The notes: generated by a model from the sequence alone, not told the origin. A stretch of 33,240 nucleotides of DNA from Akkermansiaceae bacterium (GCA_030725745.1 JANRFH010000022.1:1-33240); one strand, 5' to 3'. Positions 7,902 to 16,361 are shown, numbered from the stretch's first letter. Program-made: numbers and translations.

Positions 7902-8945
7902 TTAGAGGGTGATTTTTTTGCCGTCCTGGGCGGCGGAACGGTAGATGGCCTCGATGAGGGCGACGGGTTTGCGGGCTTCGGCGGCAGACGTGATGGGTTC
8001 GCGGCCTTCGTGGATGGCGTTGACGACTTCTTCGAAGTTGCGCTGGTGCTGGTAGGTGTTGATGGCGGTGGGGTCGTTGGCACCGAGGCCTGCCTCTTGG
8101 CCTTTCATGAGTGTTGCGCGGATTTGGTCGTCTTCTGGGGTTTCTTCGGCGAAGTCCCAGGTTTCGAAGGATTCATCAGCGAGGAAGACGGAGCCCTTGG
8201 TTCCTGAGAGTTGGACGCGGGCGGGGTGGCCGTCTTTTGACCAGCAGCAGGTGGAGGCCTCGATGACTCCACGTGCGCCGTTCTCGAATTCCAGGACGGC
8301 AACGCAGTGATCCTCGACTTCGATGCGCTCGTGGGCGAGGCAGACGGTGTTCGCTTGCACGGATTTCACGGGTCCGGCGAGGTGGAGCAGGGCGTCGACG
8401 GTGTGGATGGATTGGTTCATGAGGGCGCCGCCGCCATCGAGTGCCCAGGTGCCGCGCCAGCCTGCGGAATCGTAATACGCCTGATCGCGGAACCATTTGA
8501 TGTAGGCGGATGCGGAGGCGAGGGTGCCGAAACGGCCGGCGTCTGCGGCTTTTTTGAAGGCGTTCATGCCGGGGTGAAATCGGCGGTTGAGGACGGCGGC
8601 AAGGGTTTTGCCGTTTGTTGTGGCGGCGGCGATGAGTTGGTCGACGCGCTCGGTGGTGATTTCTAGAGGTTTCTCGACGATGGCGTGTTTTCCGGCGTTG
8701 AGGGCGGCGAGGGTCGGGTCGAGGTGGGCGCCACTGGGTGTGCCGACGGTGACGATTTCCAGCTCAGGGTCGGCGAGGAAATCGTCGATGTCATAGTAGG
8801 CCTTGATGCCGAATTCTGCGGCGAGTTCGTCGGCGCGCTCTGGGCTGCGGTCGAGGACGGAGTGAAGGGTGCCGTTTGCCATGTCTGTGATGGCTTTTGC
8901 GTGGAAGCGGCCGATCATGCCTGCTCCGATGATTCCGAATTTCAT
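7902..8945 (-). CDS. Gfo/Idh/MocA-family NAD(P)-dependent oxidoreductase
   Basis: A 347-residue protein. The Rossmann fold begins at once (KFGIIGAGMIGRFHAKAI), the family EKP motif is in HAIVEKPLEI at about residue 95, and the substrate-side motif is GGGALMNQSIHTVD with the catalytic-region histidine. The C-terminal alpha/beta domain is complete (GTKGSVFLAD...ARKPVALIEAIYRSA). Family members oxidise or isomerise sugars, inositols and amino sugars with bound NAD(P); the substrate here is unknown. No Tat or Sec signal is visible, so it is cytoplasmic, unlike many Tat-exported relatives in this phylum. It lies between a transporter gene (38 bases upstream) and an isomerase/epimerase, which favours a joint role in uptake and conversion of a carbohydrate. 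Confidence 0.93.
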   Translation of the reverse strand: MKFGIIGAGMIGRFHAKAITDMANGTLHSVLDRSPERADELAAEFGIKAYYDIDDFLADPELEIVTVGTPSGAHLDPTLAALNAGKHAIVEKPLEITTERVDQLIAAATTNGKTLAAVLNRRFHPGMNAFKKAADAGRFGTLASASAYIKWFRDQAYYDSAGWRGTWALDGGGALMNQSIHTVDALLHLAGPVKSVQANTVCLAHERIEVEDHCVAVLEFENGARGVIEASTCCWSKDGHPARVQLSGTKGSVFLADESFETWDFAEETPEDDQIRATLMKGQEAGLGANDPTAINTYQHQRNFEEVVNAIHEGREPITSAAEARKPVALIEAIYRSAAQDGKKITL

Positions 8946-8982
8946 GTAGTTATAGTGTGTAGGTGTGTGTTGAGGGTCAGGA

Positions 8983-10608
8983 TCAGATACGGTTTCTTTT
9001 CACAAAGCCGGTAATTCCGATGATTGCAAGGAGGGGGAGGACGATGAGGCCGACGAGGCCGAAGTAGTGCTCGTATGGAGCAGGGTTGTTGTATTTTCCA
9101 ACGAGGCTCCAGATGGATGCGAATGTGGCGATGCCTGCGGCGATGAACATGAGAATATTGATGAGGCTACGGCGCTGCGGGAGCTCGGTGCCGAGGGCTT
9201 TCTTGGAATTCATCAAAAGGAGGAAAATGACATAAGCGATGGGCAGGAGGGTGGTGGCGATGACGGCGGCGGGGACGACGAGGGCGGTTTTTGCCTCGCC
9301 GCTCCAGAGGATGGGGGAAAGGAAACCGGTGATGGCGGGCATGGAGGCACCGAGCATGAAGAGGGTGGTTTGTCCGGGTTTTCCGAAGGCCTCTGATATG
9401 GCGTAGCCGTTCATCATCATGTGGACGATCATGGTGCTGATGGCCATAGCGAGGACGCCGATGCCGAAGATGAGCTGGGCGTTTTTCCCGAGGAATGGTT
9501 CGAGCGATGTGGCTAGATCCCTGGCATTGCGCTCGGCGAGCATGACGCCGAGGTCTTTGTCGGCTTGAGGTAGAGCTTCGCGGGCGGTGGCTTTTTCATC
9601 AGCGTTCAGTTTGTCGAATGCGGGATCTGTTTTGGTGAGTAATTTATCGACGACTTTCTCGTAGGAGGCTTGGGAGTAAACGCCGTCCTTTTTTGCATGA
9701 AACTGGGACGAGGTGGCGATGACGAGGAAGGAGGTGGCGAGGATGAATGGCACGAAGAGTCCGAGGAAGAGATCGTAGCGTGAGAGTTCGCGGTGTTTTT
9801 TCCCCCAGCCTTTTGCTTTGAGCGAGTAGGGGAGGAGGAAGGTCATGTTGATGCCGACGGCGGAACCGAAGGCACCGATGATGACGTTGCGCTGGTTGTT
9901 AGCGATGAAGCTCGTCCAGTAGTCGGAATTATTTCCGGTAGCGGAGATGGCATCAGCGTAGGTGCTGGCGGGCTTGAAAAGGGCGCTGAAGTCGGGGATG
10001 AGTCCTTGGAAAAGCGCGCCCCAGTTGACCCCGCCTTTTGCGGCGAGAACGATGACCACACCCATGAAGGCAAGGACGACGAGGGCGACGAGGCCTTTGA
10101 GGACGTAATCGATGACTTTGGATGCCTTGCCCTCGCGGCGGGAAAGCCAGAGCAGCGTGAGGCTGCCGACTGCGAAAATGGCAGTGATGGCGTAGGGAGA
10201 TTTGGAGAAGATGCTGAGATTGTTTTGCGCTGCATCTGTGCCGAGGGCGAACTGTGAGGAGCAGAAGACGATGTTTGCGATGATTGTGGCGATGAGCCAG
10301 CCCCAGGCGAGGGTGGGGGAAATGTGTTTCTTAGCGGCGACGAAGGGGCGTTCCTCGGAAGAGAGTGTGACGTATGAGATGGCGGCGAGCATAATGACAC
10401 CGCAGAGCATGGCCAGAGGCTGGAGCCACATGAACTGGTAGCCACCGATGACTCCGAGGTAGAGCGCGCCGACGAGCGAGCCGCCGCCGAGTGTTACTGC
10501 TGCTTGCACCCAGCCGGGGCCGGACATGCGGAAGTAGATCGAGAACTTTCCGAGGGCGCTTGATTTGGCGGCTTCGGAGAGGAGTTGGGATTCTTTTTCG
10601 GTATTCAA
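8983..10608 (-). CDS. Polytopic transporter resembling the Nramp (SLC11) family, divergent
   Basis: A 541-residue membrane protein with about 11 hydrophobic segments. The first segment, GPGWVQAAVTLGGGSLVGAL, resembles Nramp TM1, whose known metal-binding motif is DPGN; here the equivalent stretch is TLGGGS, without the Asp/Asn pair. The expected TM6 MPHN motif also appears replaced (GINMTFLLPYSLKAKGWG). A soluble insert of about 90 residues (roughly 300-390, containing FDKLNADEKATAREALPQ) lies between membrane segments and is not standard. The overall fold call is moderate; the cargo is unlikely to be the usual Mn/Fe and cannot be stated. It begins 137 bases from a divergent ankyrin lipoprotein gene and is followed by the Gfo/Idh dehydrogenase gene, so it could import that pathway's substrate or a cofactor. 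Confidence 0.65.
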   Translation of the reverse strand: MNTEKESQLLSEAAKSSALGKFSIYFRMSGPGWVQAAVTLGGGSLVGALYLGVIGGYQFMWLQPLAMLCGVIMLAAISYVTLSSEERPFVAAKKHISPTLAWGWLIATIIANIVFCSSQFALGTDAAQNNLSIFSKSPYAITAIFAVGSLTLLWLSRREGKASKVIDYVLKGLVALVVLAFMGVVIVLAAKGGVNWGALFQGLIPDFSALFKPASTYADAISATGNNSDYWTSFIANNQRNVIIGAFGSAVGINMTFLLPYSLKAKGWGKKHRELSRYDLFLGLFVPFILATSFLVIATSSQFHAKKDGVYSQASYEKVVDKLLTKTDPAFDKLNADEKATAREALPQADKDLGVMLAERNARDLATSLEPFLGKNAQLIFGIGVLAMAISTMIVHMMMNGYAISEAFGKPGQTTLFMLGASMPAITGFLSPILWSGEAKTALVVPAAVIATTLLPIAYVIFLLLMNSKKALGTELPQRRSLINILMFIAAGIATFASIWSLVGKYNNPAPYEHYFGLVGLIVLPLLAIIGITGFVKRNRI

Positions 10609-10713
10609 AGGGATTTGTGGGGTGAAAAGTTGCCTGCTTGGGAGGTTAGAACGAGCTTACGGAAAAAATCCAGCCCGCTTATCAGATCGTTGAGATGATG
10701 GAATTTGAGGGTT

Positions 10714-10729
10714 GAATACTTAAGTAATC
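10714..10729. promoter_or_regulatory. 16-bp dyad in a divergent intergenic region, possible operator
   Basis: GAATACTTAAGTAATC is symmetric at 14 of 16 positions, with a perfect 10-base core TACTTAAGTA at 10717-10726. It lies between the divergent transporter gene (starts 10608) and the ankyrin lipoprotein gene (starts 10746), 16 bases before the latter. An AT-rich dyad this close to a start could be an operator, but a single copy could also be chance. Confidence 0.22.
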
Positions 10730-10745
10730 CGTAGTATCCACGGCC

Positions 10746-12377
10746 ATGAATCTTATAAGGATTGTCATTTGTCTCGGGATTGTGCTCGGACTGGTCGGTT
10801 GCCGGAAGAAATCTGAGTCGACAGCAGCAGAGGTGCGGGAGGCGGGGTATGAAATGACGGCGCAGGGATGGTTTGGCGCGATTGCCGACAATGATGTGGC
10901 GGTGATGAAGAAGATGGTCAAAGGAGGTTTCGACGAAAAGACGCTGGATGCGGAAGGAAATGGGGCAATGCACGCGGCGATTGCAGCGGGTAGCGAAGAG
11001 GTCGGGGAATATTTGCTTAACCGCGGTTTTTCCGTGGATGAGGTGGGGGCGAATGGTCGCACTCCGCTGATGGTCGCTGTGCTTGAGGACAAGCCGAAGA
11101 TGGTGAAATGGCTCCTCAGGCAGGGTGCGGATCCGAAGGTCAAGGACGTGGATGGTTTCAGTCCGCTGATGCTGGCTGTGACGAAGGGCAGGGCGGCAGC
11201 GGTGGAGGAGCTAGCACCTTTCAACCGGGAAGATCTTGATTCTGCCCTGCTGCTTGCGTCGCTCGGCGGCCATGCCGAGGAGATCGATGTGCTGACGAAT
11301 TACGGTGCTTCCGTTTATTCAAGGATGGAGGACGGGCGCACGCCATTGATGTTGGCTGCGGAAAACGGTCATGGAGAGGCGGCGGCACTGCTGATGGACA
11401 TCGGCGCGAGTCGCTTCGCGACGACGGAGGACGGATCCACGGCGCAGAGCCTTGCGGTCGCAGCTGGGCACGCGGAAATTGCGGAAATGATCGCCACGGG
11501 ATTCACCGGAGATGTGCTGGCGCTAGAGTCGGACGAGGAGGTGGTCGCAGCGATGGATGATTATTTGGCAGAGCTTGATCCGTTTGAGAGCGAGGGTGAA
11601 GAAGAGGGGGCGGAGGAGATGCCAACTGATGTGATCGGTCTGGTTCCTCCCGGTGAGAACAATGCTTCAGGAGACGCGCTCGATGGGGCTTTGGTTGGAG
11701 AGGCCAGAGGTGATGGGCAAGCGATGTATGTTAAGAGTCTTGAAGGGGCAATTGTTAGCAATCCGAGTGCGCCGAAGCGTGTTCCGCTGCCGGAAGAAGT
11801 GACTGGGGAAATCGCCGGTCAAACGGGAACTGCCACTATTCTTGAAAATGACGCTGCCGATGATTCACCTGTTGTTTCTGATACAGGAGATGCACCGCAG
11901 TTGCCGCTTGTGATGCGTGTTTATCGCCAGCGTGAGCTTCCTCTGGAGGTGAAAGAAGTTTCCGGCGGTGTGGCGACATTGAATCTGTCAGGTGCGGAGC
12001 CGCAGCAGGTGAAGGTCGGCGCGGGCGACAAGATTCCGGGTTCGAATCTAGTGGTGGTGAGGGTTTTTAGCCGCACCGAGCAGGGAAAACTCAATAACTT
12101 TGAGCCGTTGGAAGTTGGTATCGTGGAGGTAGAGGATACCGGCAGCGGGCAGAAGTGTGAGTGGATCGCTGGGAGGTCGGCATCGGCGCATGATCCGGTG
12201 GCCTTGGTGGAGGATGCGGTGACAGGCGAGCGCTATGTGGCGAAGCCGGGGCAGAAATTCAGATCAGAGGATGGGCGGGAATATGTTGTCAGCGACGTGA
12301 GGCCGAGTCAGCTTGTGATCGAAGATACGACCACGGGTGAGGTGAGGACATTACGCCTTGCGGGGCCGAAGGGTTGA
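10746..12377 (+). CDS. Ankyrin-repeat lipoprotein
   Basis: A 543-residue protein. The N-terminus is a lipoprotein signal with lipobox LVGC and lipidated Cys19. Ankyrin repeats occupy about residues 40-255 in roughly six units, the clearest being GNGAMHAAIAAGSEEVGEYL, NGRTPLMVAVLEDKPKMV and DGRTPLMLAAENGHGEAAAL. An acidic linker (about 265-300) leads to a second part: about 380-543 is beta-rich, with two similar strands-and-turn blocks (LEVKEVSGGVATLNLSG and VVSDVRPSQLVIEDTTTGE), possibly a small oligomerising or OB-like domain. I do not recognise that domain. It would be anchored in the outer or inner membrane facing the periplasm; there is no Asp at +2 to suggest inner-membrane retention. 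Ankyrin repeats mediate protein binding; the partner is unknown. Confidence 0.85.
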   Translation: MNLIRIVICLGIVLGLVGCRKKSESTAAEVREAGYEMTAQGWFGAIADNDVAVMKKMVKGGFDEKTLDAEGNGAMHAAIAAGSEEVGEYLLNRGFSVDEVGANGRTPLMVAVLEDKPKMVKWLLRQGADPKVKDVDGFSPLMLAVTKGRAAAVEELAPFNREDLDSALLLASLGGHAEEIDVLTNYGASVYSRMEDGRTPLMLAAENGHGEAAALLMDIGASRFATTEDGSTAQSLAVAAGHAEIAEMIATGFTGDVLALESDEEVVAAMDDYLAELDPFESEGEEEGAEEMPTDVIGLVPPGENNASGDALDGALVGEARGDGQAMYVKSLEGAIVSNPSAPKRVPLPEEVTGEIAGQTGTATILENDAADDSPVVSDTGDAPQLPLVMRVYRQRELPLEVKEVSGGVATLNLSGAEPQQVKVGAGDKIPGSNLVVVRVFSRTEQGKLNNFEPLEVGIVEVEDTGSGQKCEWIAGRSASAHDPVALVEDAVTGERYVAKPGQKFRSEDGREYVVSDVRPSQLVIEDTTTGEVRTLRLAGPKG

Positions 12378-12396
12378 GCATCTTTGATCTAAGGCA

Positions 12397-12873
12397 ATGG
12401 ACATGGAATTCGAAAGCGATGCGGGAGTTGTCTCCGAGAGTGGATCTCCGGTGAGGCAGTTCACCGTGATGCTACCCAACCGGGTGGGCGCGCTCGCTTC
12501 GCTGGTAAAGCTACTGCGAGGCTCGGCGATCGAAGTGATCGGACTGAGCGTGCAGGACTCACGGGATGCGACGATGGCAAGGCTGGTGCTTTCCGATCCG
12601 GAAACAGCGGAGGCGATTTTCTGCGAAAAAGGCATCGCCCATGCGGTCTGCCAACTGGTGGTGATCTGCCTGAAAGAGGCGGGGCCGGGGCTGGTGCAGT
12701 GCCTCGATATCCTGATGACGGCGGAAACGAATGTGGATTTCGCGTATGCGCTGCTACCGGGGCCCGATGGCAAGGCTTTGCTCGCGATGCATGTGGAGGA
12801 TTATGATTTTGCGACCTCGGTGCTGAACCGCAGTGGATTTAAGTTACTCTATGAAGAGGATTTGATCCGCTAA
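12397..12873 (+). CDS. ACT-domain protein
   Basis: A 158-residue protein that reads as a tandem of ACT-like halves. The first half (about residues 20-85) contains VRQFTVMLPNRVGALASLVKLLRGSAIEVIGLSVQDS, the beta-alpha-beta start of an ACT domain with the ligand-loop pattern N-R-x-G-A. The second half (about 85-155) contains LVQCLDILMTAETNVDFAYALLP and ends FATSVLNRSGFKLLYEEDL. No catalytic domain is attached, so it is a stand-alone regulatory or sensor protein that may bind an amino acid. The gene starts 19 bases after the ankyrin lipoprotein gene; a second in-frame ATG at 12403 is possible. Its last four bases overlap the end of the convergent propeller/HEAT gene. Confidence 0.8.
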   Translation: MDMEFESDAGVVSESGSPVRQFTVMLPNRVGALASLVKLLRGSAIEVIGLSVQDSRDATMARLVLSDPETAEAIFCEKGIAHAVCQLVVICLKEAGPGLVQCLDILMTAETNVDFAYALLPGPDGKALLAMHVEDYDFATSVLNRSGFKLLYEEDLIR

Positions 12874-14810
12874 TGGGTGCCTCTCTTTGCCGTTTCGAGC
12901 ATGGAGAGAATGACGGGCGGCCACTCCCTCGTGCTATTTTCCAATAGCTCGGTGAGCATAGGAAATGCCTCCTTCAGGTTTAGGTCGATCACGGTGCGGA
13001 TGACCTCGTCTTGGACGGCGGGATCGGTATCGTTGAGGAAACGGACAACTTCTAGACTGCCCATGCGGCGGAGTGCAACGACGGCAGCCAGGCGGACTGC
13101 AGGGGAATCGTAAACGGTGAGCGCGCTGATCTGTGGCTCGGTGTCCACCATGTGCTGGAGGGCGTAGCTGCCAGCGTGGCTGAGGTAGGGATCTCGGGAA
13201 TTGTTTTTCGCGAGGAAATTGATGACCGCCGAATATTGGCCGAGAGCCTTCAATTTCCCGATGGCGATGGCAGCTGCGAACCTGACACGATCTGAATCGT
13301 CCAAGAGAAGCGTGCCTAGTGAGATTGAGTCGCCGGGTAACGGAGCATCGACGATGGCGCGAAGTGCCTGAACGCGGATCTCGGGGTTTGGGTCGGCCAG
13401 CAAGGGGCTGAGAAGTGATGTTGCAGTTTCACGGATGCCTTTTGCGGGAAGGGTGGTGAACTCTTCGCCGGGAGTAGGCGAGGATCCACGTCTCGCGATA
13501 ATGCCAAGGCCGTGGATAGCATGGATGCGCGCGAGAAGTTCGGTGGACTCTAGGGATTTCTTAAAAACCTCGATGGCATCCGATTTTCGGGTGAGGGAGA
13601 TCTGAGCGTGGAGGCGGACGCGTGAGTTCGGGTGACCGAGCAGGGCGGCGAGCTCCTCGGACGAACGTTGGTCGAAGCCTTCCGAGAGTAGTGTGGCAGC
13701 TTGGGAGTTTTTCTCCGGAAGATGCATGTTCTTCTCGTGATCGAGGAAAGTGAAGTTTCCTCCTTCGATATCGGTGAAGAAGAAATTGCCATCGGTGGCG
13801 AAAGCAATGCCGGAGGATTTTACGCCGCTGACGATGAGTCTTGGGTCGATGACTCGGACGCCACCGCGCGTTTCCTTGATGCCGAATGAGACGACTCCGG
13901 AGCTTGCGGTGTCGCCGGTGTCGTCGCAGACGAAGAAGCGTCCTGTTTCATTTTCGAGAAAGCCGGTGCCCGGGTGGTAGGCGAGTCCGGCGGGTGAAGT
14001 GGTGAGGTGTGCGGAGGCGGGGAGAGAAAAGGCTGGCTGGGAGTCAGTGCGTGTTTCCCACATCTTTTCGGTCATCCAGCGGGTCTCGGCGGGCTCTTGT
14101 TTTCGGTAGGAATTGTTCCAGCCGGAGTCACCGTCTTCGACGAGGCGGATGAGGCGTGCTTTGTCGCCAGTGCCTGCGGGAGCGTCGATGACGTAGGCGT
14201 CGCCGTATTCGTTGAAGGCAATGCCGGAAGGGTTGATGAGGCCTCGGTGGACGATTTCGAAGCGGGTGCCATCGGGTTCGAAACGGAAGACTGCTCCTGA
14301 ATTCATTGACTCCGCTTTGCTTCCATCGGTAGCGGTTATCGACATTCCTGAGTCGCTAAAGGTGCCGTAGATTCGCCCATCGAGGCCTAGCGCGAAGGCG
14401 ATAGCTGTGGAATCGCTTACGCCACACTTTGCAAAAATTTTAACTTTATCTACAACCCCTCCGGAGAGTTTGAAATTGGCATTGCCTCCGAGATAAATTG
14501 ATCCGCCCGAACTAAAAAGCCCGGTGGTGGAACCGGGGGATTTGATGTATCCTGAATTTCCTCCATCTGATCCGACGTGGGATATCTTCGCGGTATCAGG
14601 TGCCGCCAAGGGCAATGCAGGTAAAACGTAAACTCCGCCCTTTTCATAAAATGCGAGAGGGCCAGGCTTGTTCCCGCCTAGGTTGAGAGGACTTGAAATT
14701 GCCTTCGTTCCAGATGGGACTGTGAGGCTGTCGTTCATCGTTTCCACTGCGTGGCAGACCAGTGAGCTCAGGGAAATTAAGGTGAGAACGAGCAGGCGTG
14801 GTTTTTTCAT
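12870..14810 (-). CDS. Exported glucose-dehydrogenase-like propeller with HEAT repeats
   Basis: A 646-residue protein. The signal peptide covers residues 1-21 (cut after VCHA). A six-bladed propeller of the glucose/sorbosone-dehydrogenase or membrane-bound dehydrogenase type spans about residues 40-365, with blade signatures INPSGIAFNEYGDAYVID, TTSPAGLAYHPGTG and KSSGIAFATDGNFFFTD. HEAT-like helical repeats follow from about 385 to the end (LGHPNSRVRLHAQISL, DPNPEIRVQALRAIV, DSDRVRFAAAIAIGKL, DSPAVRLAAVVALRRM). This domain order is common in Planctomycetes and Verrucomicrobia, where a C-terminal cytochrome c (CxxCH) often follows. No CxxCH is present here, so electron transfer would need a partner or the protein may be non-enzymatic. 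Probably periplasmic. The stop overlaps the ACT-domain gene by four bases. Confidence 0.82.
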   Translation of the reverse strand: MKKPRLLVLTLISLSSLVCHAVETMNDSLTVPSGTKAISSPLNLGGNKPGPLAFYEKGGVYVLPALPLAAPDTAKISHVGSDGGNSGYIKSPGSTTGLFSSGGSIYLGGNANFKLSGGVVDKVKIFAKCGVSDSTAIAFALGLDGRIYGTFSDSGMSITATDGSKAESMNSGAVFRFEPDGTRFEIVHRGLINPSGIAFNEYGDAYVIDAPAGTGDKARLIRLVEDGDSGWNNSYRKQEPAETRWMTEKMWETRTDSQPAFSLPASAHLTTSPAGLAYHPGTGFLENETGRFFVCDDTGDTASSGVVSFGIKETRGGVRVIDPRLIVSGVKSSGIAFATDGNFFFTDIEGGNFTFLDHEKNMHLPEKNSQAATLLSEGFDQRSSEELAALLGHPNSRVRLHAQISLTRKSDAIEVFKKSLESTELLARIHAIHGLGIIARRGSSPTPGEEFTTLPAKGIRETATSLLSPLLADPNPEIRVQALRAIVDAPLPGDSISLGTLLLDDSDRVRFAAAIAIGKLKALGQYSAVINFLAKNNSRDPYLSHAGSYALQHMVDTEPQISALTVYDSPAVRLAAVVALRRMGSLEVVRFLNDTDPAVQDEVIRTVIDLNLKEAFPMLTELLENSTREWPPVILSMLETAKRGTH

Positions 14811-14907
14811 AGATCGGGAAACTAAGGAAAGATCCTGAAACCCATAGGCTGGGCGGAAGATGCTGCCAACCGGAAACCTCGCACGAGAAATGCGGAGGGA
14901 GGTGAGA

Positions 14908-15378
14908 TCACTTCGGGATTTTCAGTCTTTGGCCGATCCGGATGAGATCGCCAGAAATTCCGTTGGCACTCCGGAGAGCGCTTACAGTTACGCCGTATTT
15001 CCTGCCGATCTTGGTGAGGGTATCGCCTTTGCTAACCGTGTAATACACTTGCGGTTTTGGCTTGGGCTTAGGCTTGGGTTTCGGAGGAGTCGGCTTGGGA
15101 GTTGTGACAGTAGGCTTAGGCTGCACCACGGCGATTTCCTGTTTAGGAGGATCGTTTTTGGCGGCTTCCTCTTTAGGCTTGGACTTTTCCGAAGGAGAGG
15201 AGGGTTTGTACCACTTCTCAGGCTTGTCCACCCAGTCTTCGATGTAATTCCCACGGCTATCGAAGGGGCCGGTGACAGCGTTTGTATCAGGCGCAGAGCC
15301 TGGGCCGCATTGTGTCAGAAGCGGAATAACAAAAAGGGGTGCCAGTAAGAGAGCGGCAAAACGCATTGGGAACATCAT
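14908..15378 (-). CDS. LysM-domain lipoprotein
   Basis: A 156-residue protein. The signal peptide ends in a lipobox-like PLLTQC with Cys24 as the lipidation site. A short soluble part with an Asp/Trp-rich stretch (NYIEDWVDKPEKWYKP) is followed by a long low-complexity Lys/Pro linker (about residues 65-109). One complete LysM domain ends the protein (about 111-156: YYTVSKGDTLTKIGRKYGVTVSALRSANGISGDLIRIGQRLKIP). LysM binds N-acetylglucosamine in peptidoglycan, so the protein probably tethers a membrane to the cell wall; the Lys/Pro linker would span the periplasm. No catalytic domain is present. It starts only 17 bases from the longest reading of the divergent phosphorylase gene, so the two promoters would overlap unless the latter starts further in. 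Confidence 0.88.
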   Translation of the reverse strand: MMFPMRFAALLLAPLFVIPLLTQCGPGSAPDTNAVTGPFDSRGNYIEDWVDKPEKWYKPSSPSEKSKPKEEAAKNDPPKQEIAVVQPKPTVTTPKPTPPKPKPKPKPKPQVYYTVSKGDTLTKIGRKYGVTVSALRSANGISGDLIRIGQRLKIPK

Positions 15379-15395
15379 GAAGAAATATTTAGGTT

Positions 15396-16205
15396 ATGCA
15401 AAGCATTCTTGGGGCTTTCTTGAATTTTTCCAAGGGCTTGGTGCTTGTGGGGCGGGGGGCAGAAAAGATAGAAAGAGGAATGATTGGAATAGTTTTAGGA
15501 TCGGGATTGGGTGTATTGGCGGATCAAGTTGAGGTGGTGCGAGAGGTGCCATTCGCTGATGCAGGCTTGGCTTCTTCGACGGTGGCGGGTCATGCAGGGA
15601 AATTCGTTTTCGGGAAGATTGGTAACCAAGAAGCGATCCTGATGAAGGGACGTGTGCATCTTTATGAGGGACATGGCGCGGAAAAGGTTACGGCTGGTGT
15701 CAGGTGGATGGCGGAGCAGGGGGTGGATTCTCTGATCCTTACTAATGCGGCGGGCACGGTGAATCGTGATTTCGAACCGGGGGAATGGATGATGCTTTCC
15801 GATCACCTGAACCTCACCGGCACCTCGCCGCTGGTGGGCGCGCAGTTCGTCGATATGAGCGAGGTGTATGACAAGGCCTGGCGTGCGGAATTTCTCAAAG
15901 CCGCTTCGGAAACTGGCGTGAAGCTCAACGAAGGTGTCTATGCCGGGCTACGGGGGCCGCAGTATGAAACGCCAGCCGAGGTGAGGATGGTGCGGACACT
16001 CGGCGCGGATGCGGTGGGCATGAGTACGGTGCTGGAGGCTATTCAGGCTAAGGCGCTGGGCATGCGGGTCGCGGGTTTTTCATGTCTCACAAACTGGGCG
16101 GCGGGCATGCAGGAGACGCTGAATCACGAGGAGGTGCTGGAGACGGGTAAAGCGGCGGGCAGCGTGATGGTGGGGCTGCTGGAGAAGGTGCTGGGGAAGC
16201 GGTAG
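15396..16205 (+). CDS. Purine nucleoside phosphorylase, trimeric PNP class
   Basis: Cleaves purine (deoxy)nucleosides with phosphate to base and (deoxy)ribose-1-phosphate, in purine salvage. Visible motifs: phosphate-binding LGSGLG, TVAGHAGKFVFG, the RVHLYEGH signature, LTNAAGTVN, GLRGPQYETPAEVRM with the base-pocket Glu, and DAVGMSTVLEAI; NWAAGM replaces the usual NxAAG asparagine context. These place it in the low-molecular-mass trimeric family. The ATG at 15396 gives 269 residues, but the first 28 do not resemble the family and sit in what should be a divergent promoter region with the LysM gene; an in-frame ATG at 15480 (MIGIVLGSGLG) is an alternative that would leave a short N-terminus. 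Monocistronic; a long-armed dyad follows the stop directly. Confidence 0.93.
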   Translation: MQSILGAFLNFSKGLVLVGRGAEKIERGMIGIVLGSGLGVLADQVEVVREVPFADAGLASSTVAGHAGKFVFGKIGNQEAILMKGRVHLYEGHGAEKVTAGVRWMAEQGVDSLILTNAAGTVNRDFEPGEWMMLSDHLNLTGTSPLVGAQFVDMSEVYDKAWRAEFLKAASETGVKLNEGVYAGLRGPQYETPAEVRMVRTLGADAVGMSTVLEAIQAKALGMRVAGFSCLTNWAAGMQETLNHEEVLETGKAAGSVMVGLLEKVLGKR

Positions 16206-16302
16206 GGAGAAGAGTCCGTCCCGGCTCTAGCGGAGGATGAGTCTTTTCAAAAAGCCGATGCAAATCTGGATTCTTCGCGTGGGCTGGGACGGACCCTTCT
16301 CC
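16206..16302. repeat. Long-armed dyad after the phosphorylase gene
   Basis: The left arm at 16206-16227 and the right arm at 16281-16302 pair at 19 of 22 positions around the core GGTCCGTCCC; about 53 bases lie between. The left arm begins at the base after the phosphorylase TAG. hemW ends convergently at 16416. The dyad could stop or protect transcripts from either side, but its large loop is unlike an intrinsic terminator and more like a mobile repeat. The arms lack the ACC...GGT ends of the four elements elsewhere in the window. Confidence 0.7.
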
Positions 16303-16328
16303 TTATTCTTCTTGCGGCAGTCTTGGAG

Positions 16329-16361
16329 ATCACGCATCCGCAGGAAGGATGCGCATGTGAT
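16329..16361. repeat. REP-like hairpin between convergent genes
   Basis: ATCAC (16329-16333) and GCATCC (16334-16339) pair with GGATGC (16347-16352) and GTGAT (16357-16361), with a 7-base loop and a four-base bulge (GCAT) on the right side. The size and bulged stem resemble bacterial REP sequences. It lies between the phosphorylase dyad and the end of hemW. A single copy is visible here, so membership of a family is a guess. Confidence 0.4.

Noticed and set aside
9843-10445. Minus-strand frame rich in Ser/Pro inside the transporter gene
   Set aside because: Out-of-frame shadow of the transporter coding sequence.
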